Part shown: piece by piece, positions 1 through 9,065 of the stretch
Position numbering within the stretch: position 1 is the first letter of the stretch
Layout of the letters: every line of letters starts with the position of its first letter
Assembly (NCBI GenBank): GCA_021201135.1
Contig: JAJQGT010000006.1
Span: 623,548-687,547, forward strand
Origin: Oscillospiraceae bacterium
Lineage (GTDB): Bacteria; Bacillota; Clostridia; Oscillospirales; Ruminococcaceae
Direction of reading: 5' to 3'
DNA length: 64,000 nucleotides
Translations under genes and position numbers: made by a program
Notes under the pieces: model-generated
The model's database searches: none
Told to the model about the DNA's origin: nothing
The model's input: only the letters and a program-made list of their open reading frames with translations

Positions 1-1105
1 CATTCAAATAGTATACAATGTAATTATCACCAGATGACGTATTGGTCCACGGATAGATAACTCCTGCCGCATCATACACGTTCCCTTCGACATCAGTATA
101 GTCCGATGAAGAACTAGGTTTAATTCTAATGTGTTTTCCCCTTTGAGTATACTCAAGAGAAGTAAGTGCTATCGGCACATATTCCTGATACTCCGCTATT
201 TTAGCATCGATATTGTCGCCAGTAAGACCGGAACGCTGAAGAACAAGGATAGCGGCTTCATAATCCTTGTCAGAGCCAAAGGCTTCTTCGGCTTCGTCGA
301 TGACTGCGGCTTCCCATAGGGAAGCGACCTTGGTCACTTCGGCATCATAGAGGTCTACGCCCTCAAAGTCAAATGAGCTGTACTCATTCAGAAGAACATC
401 ATATGCTTCACTGTAATTTCTTTCTGCAACGAGAGCTTCGGCATCAGCAATCAGTGCTTCCATGCATGAGTTGTCAATGAAATCGAGCTCAGCCCAGTAC
501 TCATCACTGCCAATATAGATGGTCAAATAACTGAGGAGAATAGTCTGAGCGGTTTCATACTCGCCATTTGCGACCAGCTCATCAGCCTCAGTGATGAGAC
601 TATCAAGAAGAGTTTCAAGAACTTCATCTCTTTTAGACTGAGCTGACTCATAGTTGGCGTCGTCAGATGATACTTGCTCATAAGCCTCATAGGCATCCAG
701 GTATTCCCCGCTTTCTTCAAGCGCAACAGCCTCTTCATAGTAGGACTTTGAAGTCAGCAAATTTTCTAATTCGGTATAAGAGCTTGAAAGAGATGAGTAA
801 CTATAAATATCAGCGCGGTCAATAACATCAAGGATGAGCAATGCATCATCGTAGGTCATTTCCCCATTATTGTAGCTTTCAACAGCATTGGAAATAATCT
901 CGGTAAGCTGAGTCTCAACCTCGTTTTCAAGCGAAAGATTTCCTGATATTTTCTCGTAGTAAATCTCATTGGCTGTCAAATATTCCGAGCTATTGATTGC
1001 ATCGATTACTTGTTCAACAGGGTCGGCAGCCACGCCAGAGCAGCCAGTAGACATAACAAAAATAATGACACACAAAATACCCGCAATAGTCTTTCTAAAT
1101 TTCAT
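1..1105 (-). CDS. Helical-repeat lipoprotein, 3' end outside window
   Basis: The frame is open from an ATG at 1105 to the window edge, about 368 residues without a stop; the ORF track misses it because it has no stop in the window. The N-terminus is a lipoprotein signal with lipobox STGC (Cys at about residue 22), so it should be anchored outside the membrane. The body is rich in Glu, Ala, Tyr and Ser with units resembling 'YEEAVALEESGEYLDAYEAY', which look like TPR-like helical hairpins. The last visible part (VIYPWTNTSSGDNYIVYYL) is beta-like and may start an NPCBM-type or other carbohydrate-binding domain, but too little is visible. Function unknown; a surface scaffold or binding role is inference. 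Confidence 0.75.
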   Translation of the reverse strand, partial: MKFRKTIAGILCVIIFVMSTGCSGVAADPVEQVIDAINSSEYLTANEIYYEKISGNLSLENEVETQLTEIISNAVESYNNGEMTYDDALLILDVIDRADIYSYSSLSSSYTELENLLTSKSYYEEAVALEESGEYLDAYEAYEQVSSDDANYESAQSKRDEVLETLLDSLITEADELVANGEYETAQTILLSYLTIYIGSDEYWAELDFIDNSCMEALIADAEALVAERNYSEAYDVLLNEYSSFDFEGVDLYDAEVTKVASLWEAAVIDEAEEAFGSDKDYEAAILVLQRSGLTGDNIDAKIAEYQEYVPIALTSLEYTQRGKHIRIKPSSSSDYTDVEGNVYDAAGVIYPWTNTSSGDNYIVYYLN

Positions 1106-1269
1106 ATCACTTTTGCACGATTTATAACCATTAAACCGTGCCCTCCTTCCAGTATGTACTAAATAAGATGAAATTTAAATACAAATTTCACCTACATTAT
1201 AACACACCGTTACCCCCCCGCAAGTACAAAGCAGAACGTCTAACAAAGCAAAAATTGTTGAAAATGCAC

Positions 1270-1300
1270 AAAATAAAAAGTCGATGCGGCGACGCATCGG
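1270..1300 (-). terminator. Rho-independent terminator of the NUDIX gene
   Basis: On the minus strand CGATGCG TCGC CGCATCG forms a strong hairpin followed by CTTTTTATTTTG. It lies just after the NUDIX stop codon. Confidence 0.8.
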
Positions 1301-1316
1301 CTTCTAAATCATCCAT

Positions 1317-1790
1317 TCAATCTTCAAATATGTTTCCGTTCAGCACCACTTCCACAAGCCTATCCCCTTCATACCTGAGCTTCAGCGAAAAGAACGGCTC
1401 GTCGCTGTCTAAGAGCTTGAAGAAGATTTTATCGCCTTCCCATATGGGGAGGTTTTTTATTTCCGATTTTTTCACCCATTCGAGGTCGCCCTCATTGCAA
1501 TCAAGGCTTAATTCGCCCTCGTAGTCGGTACAGGTGAATAAGTGCATCTGCTCGGTGTAAGTATCATCCGTTACGAAAGTGACGATGCCACGGTAACGGG
1601 GATTTATAAGATTGACGCCGGTTTCTTCGTAGGCTTCACGTCTGACGCAGTCATAGGGCGACTCGCCGAACTCAAAATGCCCGCCGATGCCAATCCACTT
1701 GTCGTGATTCATGTCGTTTTTCTTCTTGACGCGGTGCATCATAAGGTATGCGTCGTCTTTTTCGATGTAACAGAGAGTAGAGTTGTCCAT
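1317..1790 (-). CDS. NUDIX hydrolase, MutT/8-oxo-dGTP diphosphatase-like
   Basis: A 157-residue cytosolic protein whose NUDIX box is complete: G-HFEFG-E-SPYDCVR-REAYEETGV matches Gx5Ex7REUxEExGU. NUDIX enzymes cleave nucleoside diphosphates linked to another group; the short single-domain form and the N-terminal 'LCYIEKDDAYLMMHR' strand resemble clostridial 8-oxo-dGTP diphosphatases, which clean oxidised nucleotides. Substrate is not proven by sequence. The start is placed at 1790 rather than the ORF-track start at 1835, because GGAGAC lies just before this ATG and the additional 15 residues come from a palindromic repeat. It stands alone with its own terminator. Confidence 0.85.
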   Translation of the reverse strand: MDNSTLCYIEKDDAYLMMHRVKKKNDMNHDKWIGIGGHFEFGESPYDCVRREAYEETGVNLINPRYRGIVTFVTDDTYTEQMHLFTCTDYEGELSLDCNEGDLEWVKKSEIKNLPIWEGDKIFFKLLDSDEPFFSLKLRYEGDRLVEVVLNGNIFED

Positions 1791-1827
1791 GATAGTCTCC
1801 TTTGTGGATAGTAGCGGATATGCCTCC

Positions 1828-1870
1828 CCTGTCAAGGGGAGGTGGCACGAAGTGCCGGAGGGGTTTCCGA
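1828..1870. repeat. GC-rich palindromic dispersed repeat (type B)
   Basis: Reads as CCTCCCC-tgtc-AAGGGGAGG, then GGCAC-gaa-GTGCC, then GGAGGGGTT. The same pattern recurs at about 12119-12172 and 51327-51370. The repeated hairpins and intergenic position fit a REP/BIME- or MITE-like element. It sits directly upstream of the NUDIX gene and adds codons to its longest ORF. Confidence 0.75.
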
Positions 1871-1952
1871 TAGCATGTATATTTCCAAAAAAATCTGTTA
1901 ATACTTAGCTTTAAAGAACGCCCGAACGGGCAGAAAGCGAGTGCAAGTTAGT

Positions 1953-2666
1953 ATGAATGATAAAGTCAAGAAGAGTCTTAAATCGAGCGGGGTGTACATT
2001 GCTCTTTGCGTGGGGATTCTGGCGGTCGGCGTGGCGACAGCAGTCGGTTACCGGACGGCAGTGGGGTCTCTCACCGAGACGCTCATCCCCGATGTCAATG
2101 ACACTCTTGAGCTCCCCGACCTTGACGACTACGAGACGGTCGACTCGATTGTGACCGACGCCGTAAAATCGGAGGAAGCGGTAATCGAAGACGACACGGC
2201 TTCGGAAGTGACCGCCGCCGACATCACCGAAGAGTTAGAGACGCTTTTCTATGAAGAGGCGAAGATGCTACCGGTGTCGGGAGAAATCCTGACGGAATAC
2301 TCGTGGGGAGAGCTCGTGAAGATGACGGGGAGCGTCTGGAAGACCCATGACGGTATCGACATCTCTGCCCCGGAAGGGACGGCTGTCAAGTCGATGACGT
2401 CGGGAACCGTTACCGACATCTATAACGACACGCTCTGGGGCAACTGCGTCGTAGTAGATCACGGCGACACGGTTATCGGCTACTATTGCGGGCTCGGGGA
2501 TGATGTTTCTGTCAGCGTCGGCGACAAAGTAACTTCGGGCACTGTTATCGGGACGGTCGGAAATACGGCGGATATAGAATCGGATCTTGAATCGCATCTG
2601 CACTTTGCTCTCAAATACGAGGGCACATGGATTGACCCGATTTCCTATATCGAGCCTGTGAAATAA
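1953..2666 (+). CDS. M23-family peptidase, SpoIIQ-like
   Basis: A 237-residue protein with one N-terminal membrane segment (about residues 12-35, IALCVGILAVGVATAVGY), an acidic spacer, and a C-terminal LytM/M23 domain (about 105-235). Metal-site motifs are visible: HDGID (HxxxD) and HLHF (HxH), so the zinc site looks intact. M23 enzymes cut peptide bridges in peptidoglycan. A single-pass M23 protein of this size matches clostridial SpoIIQ, the forespore partner of SpoIIIAH in engulfment, but generic cell-wall hydrolases look alike and no sporulation neighbour is present. ATG at 1953 is preferred to GTG at 1941, although neither has a strong ribosome site. Confidence 0.75.
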   Translation: MNDKVKKSLKSSGVYIALCVGILAVGVATAVGYRTAVGSLTETLIPDVNDTLELPDLDDYETVDSIVTDAVKSEEAVIEDDTASEVTAADITEELETLFYEEAKMLPVSGEILTEYSWGELVKMTGSVWKTHDGIDISAPEGTAVKSMTSGTVTDIYNDTLWGNCVVVDHGDTVIGYYCGLGDDVSVSVGDKVTSGTVIGTVGNTADIESDLESHLHFALKYEGTWIDPISYIEPVK

Positions 2667-2681
2667 TCGGGCTCTACAAAT

Positions 2682-2720
2682 ACGCAGTGCATCTTGACCG
2701 GTGCACTGCGTTTTGATTTT
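2682..2720 (+). terminator. Terminator after the M23 gene
   Basis: ACGCAGTGCA ... TGCACTGCGT, a perfect 10-bp stem, followed by TTTGATTTT. Confidence 0.8.
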
Positions 2721-2721
2721 A

Positions 2722-2997
2722 TCATCCCTTCAAGCCTTTCGCCTGACGGACCATGTCCTCGACAACTATGTCGTAGATTTCTCCGAGGGTCGAGCAATAT
2801 TCGAGAACCTTCCAAGGCTCGTTTGTGTGGTAGTGAATCTTGATGGTCTCCTCGTCGCCGTATGCTAAGAGGCAGTCGCCCTTGAAATGCTCGACAAAGT
2901 AGTCGTCGATTTCGTCCTCATCAAGATTTTCACCGTCGATGAGGAGCTGGGTGTCATACCTGAATTCTATCTCTTCACTGTTAAGCTGTTCGTCCAT
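2722..2997 (-). CDS. Stand-alone FakA/YloV middle-type domain protein
   Basis: A 91-residue protein: 'FRYDTQLLIDGENLDEDEIDDYF', then 'GDCLLAYGDEETIKIHYHTNEPWKVLEY', then 'LGEIYDIVVEDM'. This order matches the domain that follows the DhaL/DAK2 kinase domain in FakA/YloV, the fatty-acid kinase subunit working with FakB (DegV) proteins. Here the kinase domain is absent and the domain forms the whole protein. It lies 15 bp downstream of a metal permease gene on the same strand, so the two are probably co-transcribed. Two DegV/FakB genes occur 20 kb away. Whether it binds FakB, the permease, or a metal through its HYHTN stretch is unknown. Confidence 0.7.
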   Translation of the reverse strand: MDEQLNSEEIEFRYDTQLLIDGENLDEDEIDDYFVEHFKGDCLLAYGDEETIKIHYHTNEPWKVLEYCSTLGEIYDIVVEDMVRQAKGLKG

Positions 2998-3012
2998 TGT
3001 GAACCTCCTATT

Positions 3013-3864
3013 TTACATTACAAGATTTATTATCATTCCGCTGAATGCACCGATTGCGTACAGAAGCAGAAGGATTGCTATGTTTTCTTTGAGTCTCTTG
3101 TTGGTCTTGAAGAGAACCACGATTCCCAAGCCCGCTCCGGTCGAGAGACCCGCCACCACAGAGCCGAAAGAGAGACCTCCTGCGGCATACAAATTGGTCA
3201 GAAGTACCGATGCGGCGCAGTTCGGGATGAGCCCTATAAGAGCCGCCAGAAACGACTGGAAGATGCTGTCGGTCATTAAAATGCTTCCGAGCCTGTCCTC
3301 TCCGAGGAGCTCGATTGCGAAGCCCAAGACAAGCGACGTTATGAATAAGAATATGAAAATCTGGACAGTGTGCTTTAAGGCGGAATAGACCACTCCGTGC
3401 TCCTCACAGCCGCAACCCTCGCAGAGGTCGCGATAGGGCTCCTCTTCCTCGTTGCCTTTTCGGTGGAAGAACCGGAGTATTGTGTCTATAAGAAGCCCCG
3501 CAAGAATCGCTATTATCAGCTTTGCAAGTATAAGTCTTCCGACGTCGGCGGCGTTTCCTCCGGACAAGAGAATCGGAATTGCTTCGTCGCTCGTGGCGAT
3601 GTAGACTGCCATCAGAGTGCCGAGGCTCACGAGCCTCCCAGAGAAAAGATTCGTCACAGCAACGGAAAATCCGCACTGTGGCACACAGCCGATTATCGCT
3701 CCGCCAATCGGTCCGAACGGTCCCATCTTGCGAAGAGAATTTGCAAGCTTATCGCTCGCCTTGTGCTCTAAAAATTCTATCAGCAGGTACGCACCGAACA
3801 GAAACGGAAGCATTTTCGCCGTGTCTATAAGTGCGTCCAAAACTACATCTATAACTAAATCCAT
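3013..3864 (-). CDS. ArsP_2/DUF2899 family permease (putative manganese or heavy-metal exporter)
   Basis: A 283-residue polytopic membrane protein with two related halves, each with a loop motif: 'GAIIGCVPQCGFSVAVTNLF' and 'LIGLIPNCAASVLLTNLY'. The repeated P-x-C-x-x-S-V-x-x-TNL pattern and N-terminal 'LPFLFGAYLLIEFLEHK' match PF11449-type proteins, annotated as putative manganese or arsenic exporters. A central cytosolic loop holds CEGCGCEEH, a Cys/His cluster suited to metal binding. About 8-10 membrane segments. The ATG at 3864 has GGGG upstream. It is the first gene of a two-gene unit with the FakA-middle-domain protein. Substrate is inference. Confidence 0.7.
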   Translation of the reverse strand: MDLVIDVVLDALIDTAKMLPFLFGAYLLIEFLEHKASDKLANSLRKMGPFGPIGGAIIGCVPQCGFSVAVTNLFSGRLVSLGTLMAVYIATSDEAIPILLSGGNAADVGRLILAKLIIAILAGLLIDTILRFFHRKGNEEEEPYRDLCEGCGCEEHGVVYSALKHTVQIFIFLFITSLVLGFAIELLGEDRLGSILMTDSIFQSFLAALIGLIPNCAASVLLTNLYAAGGLSFGSVVAGLSTGAGLGIVVLFKTNKRLKENIAILLLLYAIGAFSGMIINLVM

Positions 3865-3926
3865 ATAAAACCCCTATTTTAATTTCTAACTCTTCCATTT
3901 TACATTAATTGAGTAAGGCTGTCAAG

Positions 3927-3955
3927 TTGATTTTCACGCTTTTTTGTGCTACAAT
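3927..3955 (+). promoter_or_regulatory. Sigma-A promoter of maf operon
   Basis: TTGATT, 17-bp spacer, TACAAT, 31 bp before the maf start. Confidence 0.7.
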
Positions 3956-3985
3956 AGACTTAGATTGTACTATGGAGGAATTTGT

Positions 3986-4561
3986 ATGGCTATAAAATAC
4001 ATATTGGCGTCAAGTTCGCCGAGAAGACATGAGCTTTTTGCATTCATCACCAAAGATTTCGAGGTTATCTCGCCCGACTGCGATGAAGTGCTTCCAAAAG
4101 AGACCGAGCCCTATTCGGTCCCGGAAATTCTGGCGGTCAGGAAGGCTATGAGCGTCGCGAAGACTCATCCCGACGAGATTGTCGTCGGTTGCGACACGGT
4201 TGTGATTCTCGACGGCGTTATCTTCGGGAAGCCTAAGGACGAAGCAGTAGCTTACGACATGCTCGGGACTCTTTCCGGAAGAACGCACACCGTTGTCAGC
4301 GGCGTCTGCATTTGCTACAAGGGCAAGACTCTTTCCTTCTCGCAGGAGACGGATGTCGAGTTCTATCCCCTCTCGGATTCCGAGATTCGGAACTATATTG
4401 CCGAATTCAAGCCTCTCGACAAAGCCGGCTCCTATGGCGTTCAGGACGGCGGAGCGCTCTTTATAAAGGGCATCAGGGGCGACTACTATAACGTCATGGG
4501 GCTTCCGATAGCACGGCTCAAGCGTGAAATAGACAAGCTCATCACGCTGGCGGGAGGCTGA
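3986..4561 (+). CDS. maf: Maf-family nucleotide pyrophosphatase
   Basis: A 191-residue cytosolic enzyme with the Maf signature near the N-terminus, LASSSPRR, followed by E-rich 'VISPDCDE', 'VVGCDTVV' and 'EFKPLDKAGSYGVQD'. Maf proteins hydrolyse nucleoside triphosphates, commonly dTTP, UTP and modified pyrimidines, to monophosphates and are tied to septum control in Bacillus. The start is ATG 3986 with TGGAGGAA seven bases ahead; the ORF-track start at 3944 has no ribosome site. It opens a three-gene unit with 3-bp and 12-bp gaps to the next genes. Confidence 0.9.
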   Translation: MAIKYILASSSPRRHELFAFITKDFEVISPDCDEVLPKETEPYSVPEILAVRKAMSVAKTHPDEIVVGCDTVVILDGVIFGKPKDEAVAYDMLGTLSGRTHTVVSGVCICYKGKTLSFSQETDVEFYPLSDSEIRNYIAEFKPLDKAGSYGVQDGGALFIKGIRGDYYNVMGLPIARLKREIDKLITLAGG

Positions 4562-4564
4562 GAG

Positions 4565-4879
4565 ATGGGACTCTTCAAGAAGAAGGACAAGTATGCACTA
4601 TCTCAGAAAGATTTAGCCAAGTTCAACGGCAAGTCGATTCAGTACGCCGTCGAGAGGATTGACGGGCAGGAAAAGGTTCTCGGGAAGAACGGCGGGATTA
4701 TAATCCTCGGCGACGTTATCGTCGTCATGTGCGAGGCTCACGAGGTATTCAGATGCAGAATCAAGGACGCCACCATGGGCGAGCTCTTAAGCGGCAACGG
4801 CGTTGAAATAGTCGGCTATGACGACTACACCGGCGAGAAGCGTTTTGTCACGGCGCACTATTCCTACTACCGAAAATAG
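4565..4879 (+). CDS. Conserved small cytosolic protein of unknown function
   Basis: A 104-residue protein that starts 3 bp after maf and ends 12 bp before the lipid kinase, so it is almost certainly in their operon. There is no signal or membrane segment. It begins MGLFKKKDKY and has an alternating beta pattern ('GGIIILGDVIVVMCEAHEVFRCRI') suggesting a small beta-barrel or PH-like fold. It resembles uncharacterised clostridial proteins, but I do not recognise a named family. Confidence 0.75.
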   Translation: MGLFKKKDKYALSQKDLAKFNGKSIQYAVERIDGQEKVLGKNGGIIILGDVIVVMCEAHEVFRCRIKDATMGELLSGNGVEIVGYDDYTGEKRFVTAHYSYYRK

Positions 4880-4891
4880 GAGGCGAATCAC

Positions 4892-5794
4892 ATGAACGAG
4901 AAGCGGCTGTTACTCGTGTATAACCCCAATTCGGGGACGAAAACGATTGCGAAAAAGCTTTCGGACATCGTCGACACCTTCACGAAAGGCGGCTATGAGG
5001 TCACCGTTCACCCGACGCAGAGACGGCTCGACTGTCTTGAGACGGTCTCCGAAAATTGCAATGCAGGCTATGACAGAATCGTGATTGCCGGCGGCGACGG
5101 GACTCTGAACGAAGCCGTCAATGGGTTCATCCGTGCCGATTACCGGAACAGCTTCGGCTATATCCCCTGCGGGTCGACGAACGATTTCTCGAAATCCGTT
5201 GGAATTCCGACGAGGACGCTCGACGCGGCTAAGACGGCTATAGAAGGCGTGCCTTTCGTATGCGACGTGGGGAGCTTAAACGGCAGGTATTTCGCCTATG
5301 TTGCGGCTTTCGGAACGCTTGCCGAGGTCTCCTACAGCACGCCCCAGAATGCAAAGAATCAGCTCGGATTCAGCGCATATATCCTTGAGGGCTTGGCTTC
5401 CCTTCCGGCGATGACCTCCTATAAACTCACATTCGAATCGGAGGAAAGAAGCGGCAAGGGCGACTATCTCCTTGGGCTTATCTTAAACACCGTTCATGTC
5501 GGAGGAATGAAGATTCGGGGCGTCGACGACATCCGCCTTGACGACGGAAAATTCGAGGTTCTGCTCATCAAGAATCCCAAAAACACTGCAGAGCTCAACC
5601 ACATCATAGCTTCGGTCATGAAGCTCGATTTCGATAACGAGTATATGGACGGGTTCAAGACGTCGAAGCTCACGCTTAAGTGCAAGACACCGATTGCTTG
5701 GACGGTTGACGGCGAAAAGGGCGGAGAATACACCGAGTCGGTGATTGAGGTCAGGGAGAAGGGGCTCAAGGTTCTGGTGCAGAAGAAAAGTTGA
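4892..5794 (+). CDS. Diacylglycerol/lipid kinase (DagK/YegS family)
   Basis: A 300-residue protein with the NAD-kinase-like catalytic domain of lipid kinases: NPNSGTKT at the N-terminus, the nucleotide loop GGDGTLNEAVNG at about residues 67-78, and PCGSTNDFSKSVGIP. The C-terminal beta domain ends with WTVDGEKGG, the usual DGE motif. Such enzymes phosphorylate diacylglycerol or a related lipid at the membrane and recycle DAG released by envelope synthesis. It is the last gene of the maf unit (AGGAGG ribosome site) and is followed by a terminator. Confidence 0.88.
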   Translation: MNEKRLLLVYNPNSGTKTIAKKLSDIVDTFTKGGYEVTVHPTQRRLDCLETVSENCNAGYDRIVIAGGDGTLNEAVNGFIRADYRNSFGYIPCGSTNDFSKSVGIPTRTLDAAKTAIEGVPFVCDVGSLNGRYFAYVAAFGTLAEVSYSTPQNAKNQLGFSAYILEGLASLPAMTSYKLTFESEERSGKGDYLLGLILNTVHVGGMKIRGVDDIRLDDGKFEVLLIKNPKNTAELNHIIASVMKLDFDNEYMDGFKTSKLTLKCKTPIAWTVDGEKGGEYTESVIEVREKGLKVLVQKKS

Positions 5795-5812
5795 TTGTGA
5801 AATAATAGAAAT

Positions 5813-5845
5813 ACCGCCTCGATGATGGATCGGGGCGGTTGTTTT
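5813..5845 (+). terminator. Terminator of the maf operon
   Basis: ACCGCCTCGAT ... ATCGGGGCGGT hairpin followed by TGTTTTAAT. It lies between convergent genes. Confidence 0.75.
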
Positions 5846-5860
5846 AATATTCAATTCTCT

Positions 5861-7447
5861 TTAAGCAATCAGATACTGATACAGCTCCGAAACGCTCATG
5901 TCCTGCATCATCCTCTTCAGGGATTCGAGTTCGGATGAAATCATCTCGTCGAGGACCTGCATGCCGAGGAGCTCGACCGGAGCTTTATCGTCGGTCAGGA
6001 TTAAATCGCTGGGTTCGACTTCGGTCATGCGGTTGTAAACTCTGGTCATAAAGGTATTAACCGTTCCGTCAAGGGAGTCAAGGCTTGCGCCGAGCTGGTC
6101 ATAGCAATCATAGCTGTTCGAGGCGAAAAGAACGAGGTTCGAGCCGCTTGTTGCGACGGTGTAGACGCTGTCAAAGACGGACTTTATCGTCCCGCAGAGA
6201 TAGTCGTTGATGCTGTCCTCTTCACCCGTCGAGTACATGTTCATATTGACGACCATTACCCCGCCGTCGTTAAGGTGTTCGGCGACCTCCTCGAAGAACT
6301 CAACGCTCGACATCTGGAACGGGATTGTTATGTCCTGATAGGCGTCGACCATTATTACGTCATAGGTCTCGTCGGTGAGATTGATATAGGCTCTGCCGTC
6401 CTGTGTGTAGGTCGTGACGCAGTCGGAGAGGTCGAAGTATTCATAGGCAAGGTCGATAATCTTCTGGTCAATCTCGACGCCGTCGATGTCGGTGATTCCG
6501 AAATAGTATTCGCACTGTGTGGCAAAGGTACCGGTGCCGAGTCCGAGAATCAGGACGGAGGTGTCGCTGTCTTCGGCGGCTCCCGCCATCACCGGTGCGG
6601 CGAGGGCGTAGTCGTAATACATACCAGTCAGACCGGTAGTCTTCATCTTGACCGACTGAACGCCGAAGAGGACGTTCGTCGACAGGTAAATCGAGTCCTC
6701 GTCCTCCTCAACTCTCAGGTAATTATAGATTGATTCGCCCTCATAGAGGATATCCGTCTCCCAGAAAGCGACGCCGATATTGTTCGAAAGGATTCCCAAG
6801 GCGAACACCACTACCATCGCGATTCCCTTGCCAACGAAGCGCTTCTTTTTCATAATCCAGTAGACGATGCAGACGATGTAGAGAATGCTCGCAAACAGGA
6901 CGAAGGTCATCGCAGTGCCGATATTCGGAATGGTCACGAATGTGGGCAGGAATGTGCCGATTATCGAGCCGATGGTGTTGCAGGCTTCAATACGTCCAAC
7001 AGTTCTGCCGCTCTCCTCAAGGCTCGAGGTTGCATATTTGACGAGGTTCGGGGTTACCATGCCGAGAACCAGAAGCGGGAAAACGAAGACGATTATACAG
7101 GAAACGAACGCCGCGACGATTAGGTAGTTCGTCGTCACGAACATTGCAAGCACCAAGGCGACTCCGGCGATGATGAACTTTCCGACAAGAGGGATGAGCA
7201 TCGTCCACGTTGCCGCACCGAAAAGCCAACCGAAAAGATAGTCAGGGTTGTTGTGCTTGTCCGCCATCTTTCCGCCGAGGACGTTTCCTATCGCCATCGC
7301 AATCATTATGGTGCCGATGACTATCGTCCAGACTATCTGACTCGATGAGAAATAGGGTGCCAGAAGCCTTTGTGCGCCGAGCTCTATCGCCATTACCGAC
7401 AGTCCCGAGAAGAACGCCGTGGCATAAAACAGCCATTTGTTTTTCAT
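5861..7447 (-). CDS. Membrane-fused spermidine-synthase-like protein
   Basis: A 528-residue protein. Residues 1-235 carry about seven membrane segments (FFSGLSVMAIELGAQRLLAPYF is the typical first one). Residues 270-480 form a Rossmann methyltransferase-like domain with LILGLGTGTFATQ and DGVEIDQKIIDLA, as in polyamine aminopropyltransferases. The usual GGGDG loop is replaced by GLGTG and the catalytic acidic motif reads DVIMVDAY, so true spermidine synthesis is doubtful. This architecture is catalogued as fused MFS/spermidine synthase; the substrate is unknown. It is read convergently with the maf operon and lies 28 bp downstream of the sugar kinase, probably in one transcript. Confidence 0.8.
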   Translation of the reverse strand: MKNKWLFYATAFFSGLSVMAIELGAQRLLAPYFSSSQIVWTIVIGTIMIAMAIGNVLGGKMADKHNNPDYLFGWLFGAATWTMLIPLVGKFIIAGVALVLAMFVTTNYLIVAAFVSCIIVFVFPLLVLGMVTPNLVKYATSSLEESGRTVGRIEACNTIGSIIGTFLPTFVTIPNIGTAMTFVLFASILYIVCIVYWIMKKKRFVGKGIAMVVVFALGILSNNIGVAFWETDILYEGESIYNYLRVEEDEDSIYLSTNVLFGVQSVKMKTTGLTGMYYDYALAAPVMAGAAEDSDTSVLILGLGTGTFATQCEYYFGITDIDGVEIDQKIIDLAYEYFDLSDCVTTYTQDGRAYINLTDETYDVIMVDAYQDITIPFQMSSVEFFEEVAEHLNDGGVMVVNMNMYSTGEEDSINDYLCGTIKSVFDSVYTVATSGSNLVLFASNSYDCYDQLGASLDSLDGTVNTFMTRVYNRMTEVEPSDLILTDDKAPVELLGMQVLDEMISSELESLKRMMQDMSVSELYQYLIA

Positions 7448-7475
7448 TGTAACTCCTTTCGCAATTTGAGTGGGT

Positions 7476-9065
7476 TTACCTATAGTTTTCTACTGCCGCT
7501 CTCTCAGCGGGAAGCATGCTCTCGTATCTCTTCATGTAGCTATTAAAGCCTTCGATATCACTTTCGGAGGGCGCCTCTGTCGTGGACTTCATGTTGTCGC
7601 CGCAGAAGATGTTATTCTCGAGGTAATCGGCGAGAGCTTCGCCCTCGGACTTAAGCGCCATGTACTGCGCCAGAAGTGCCATTCCCCATGCGCCGCCTTC
7701 GCCGGCTGTCTCCATGACGGAAACGGGAGTGTTCATCGCCGCCGCAAGGAGCTTCTGTCCGACGCCCTTGGTCTTGAAGTAGCCGCCGTGACCGGTGATT
7801 CTCTCGATTTCCACTTTTTCAGCCGCCAGAATATCGAGACCGATTTTTAAAGTTGCCAAAGCCGAAAACAGATTGTTTCTGATTAAATTTGCAAGTGTGA
7901 AATTGCCGTCGGGTACTCTCACGAGGAGCGGTCTGCCCTCGTCAAGCTTTGTGATGCTTTCGCCGGAGAAATAGTTGCAGGAGCAGACGCCGCCGCAGTC
8001 AGGGTCGCCGGTCATCGCGTGAGTTAAAAGCAGGTCATAGAGATCGGGCTTTTTCATCGGGTGACCGGAAAGATTGGCGAACTCCATGAAAATCTTCATC
8101 CAAGCGTCAAGGTCGGAGGAGCAGTTGTTGCAGTGAACCATCGCAACCGGCTTGCCGTCGGGAGTGGTGACCATGTCAATCTCGGGATAATACTTCGAAA
8201 GGGGCTTGTCAAGGACCACCATTGCGAATACCGAGGTTCCCGCCGAGACGTTGCCGGTCTTCACTCTTACGCTGTTTGTCGCCGCCATGCCGGTGCCCGC
8301 GTCGCCCTCGGGAGGGCAGAGAGGAATCCCGGGCTGAAGCTTGCCGGTCGGGTCGAGGAATTTCGCACCCTCCGGAGTGAGAATTCCCGCATTTTCTCCC
8401 GCCATGAGAATGTCGGGGAAAATCTCGGAAAGCGTCCATGAGAAGCCATAGGGCTTGACAAGCTCGTCGAACTTCGCGACCATTCCGGCGTCAAACTTGC
8501 CGGTGTTCGAATCTATCGGGAACATGCCCGAAGCTTCGCCGACGCCGAGAACTCGGTTCCCTGTCAGCATGTAGTGGATATATCCGGCAAGAGTAAGGAC
8601 ATAGGAAATGTCCTTTACATGCTCCTCGCCGTTTAAGATAGCTTGGTAAAGATGCGCTATCGACCAACGCTCGGGGATATTGAAGCCGAAGAGCTCGGAA
8701 AGCTCCCCTGCCGCCTGCGCCGTGATGGTGTTGCGCCATGTTCTGAACGGAACGAGGAGCTTTCCGTCCTTGTCGAAAGCCATGTAGCCGTGCATCATCG
8801 CGCTGAAGCCCATTGCGCCCATCGTGGTGAGAGGCTCGCCGTACTTTGACTCAAAATCGCTTGCAAGCGAGGCGTAGCAATCCTGCAAACCGGTGTGGAT
8901 ATCATCAAGTGAATATGTCCAGATGCCGTTTTCGAGGCGGTTTTCCCAGTCGTGAGCGCCGGATGCAAGCACTTCGCCTTTAGTGCCGGTCAATATTGCC
9001 TTGATTCGGGTGGAGCCGAATTCTATTCCCATAAAGGTTTTCTTCTGATCTATCGCAGTTGTCAT
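7476..9065 (-). CDS. FGGY-family carbohydrate kinase (ribulokinase/xylulokinase-like)
   Basis: A 529-residue cytosolic kinase. The ATP-loop '[15 protein letters not shown]' opens the first actin-like domain; '[13 protein letters not shown]' and '[16 protein letters not shown]' are sugar-site segments; '[13 protein letters not shown]' and '[21 protein letters not shown]' belong to the second domain. FGGY kinases phosphorylate pentoses or related polyols. Length and layout fit the clostridial ribulokinase/xylulokinase group, which would suit the arabinoxylan enzymes elsewhere in the window. Exact substrate is inferred. ATG at 9065 is chosen because TCGGAGGA sits 11 bases ahead; the 41 extra residues of the longest ORF are intergenic. 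Confidence 0.8.
   Translation of the reverse strand: MTTAIDQKKTFMGIEFGSTRIKAILTGTKGEVLASGAHDWENRLENGIWTYSLDDIHTGLQDCYASLASDFESKYGEPLTTMGAMGFSAMMHGYMAFDKDGKLLVPFRTWRNTITAQAAGELSELFGFNIPERWSIAHLYQAILNGEEHVKDISYVLTLAGYIHYMLTGNRVLGVGEASGMFPIDSNTGKFDAGMVAKFDELVKPYGFSWTLSEIFPDILMAGENAGILTPEGAKFLDPTGKLQPGIPLCPPEGDAGTGMAATNSVRVKTGNVSAGTSVFAMVVLDKPLSKYYPEIDMVTTPDGKPVAMVHCNNCSSDLDAWMKIFMEFANLSGHPMKKPDLYDLLLTHAMTGDPDCGGVCSCNYFSGESITKLDEGRPLLVRVPDGNFTLANLIRNNLFSALATLKIGLDILAAEKVEIERITGHGGYFKTKGVGQKLLAAAMNTPVSVMETAGEGGAWGMALLAQYMALKSEGEALADYLENNIFCGDNMKSTTEAPSESDIEGFNSYMKRYESMLPAERAAVENYR

Noticed and set aside
5861-7447. Calling this a genuine spermidine synthase
   Set aside because: The glycine loop and catalytic acid motifs differ from polyamine aminopropyltransferases, so only the fold is claimed.
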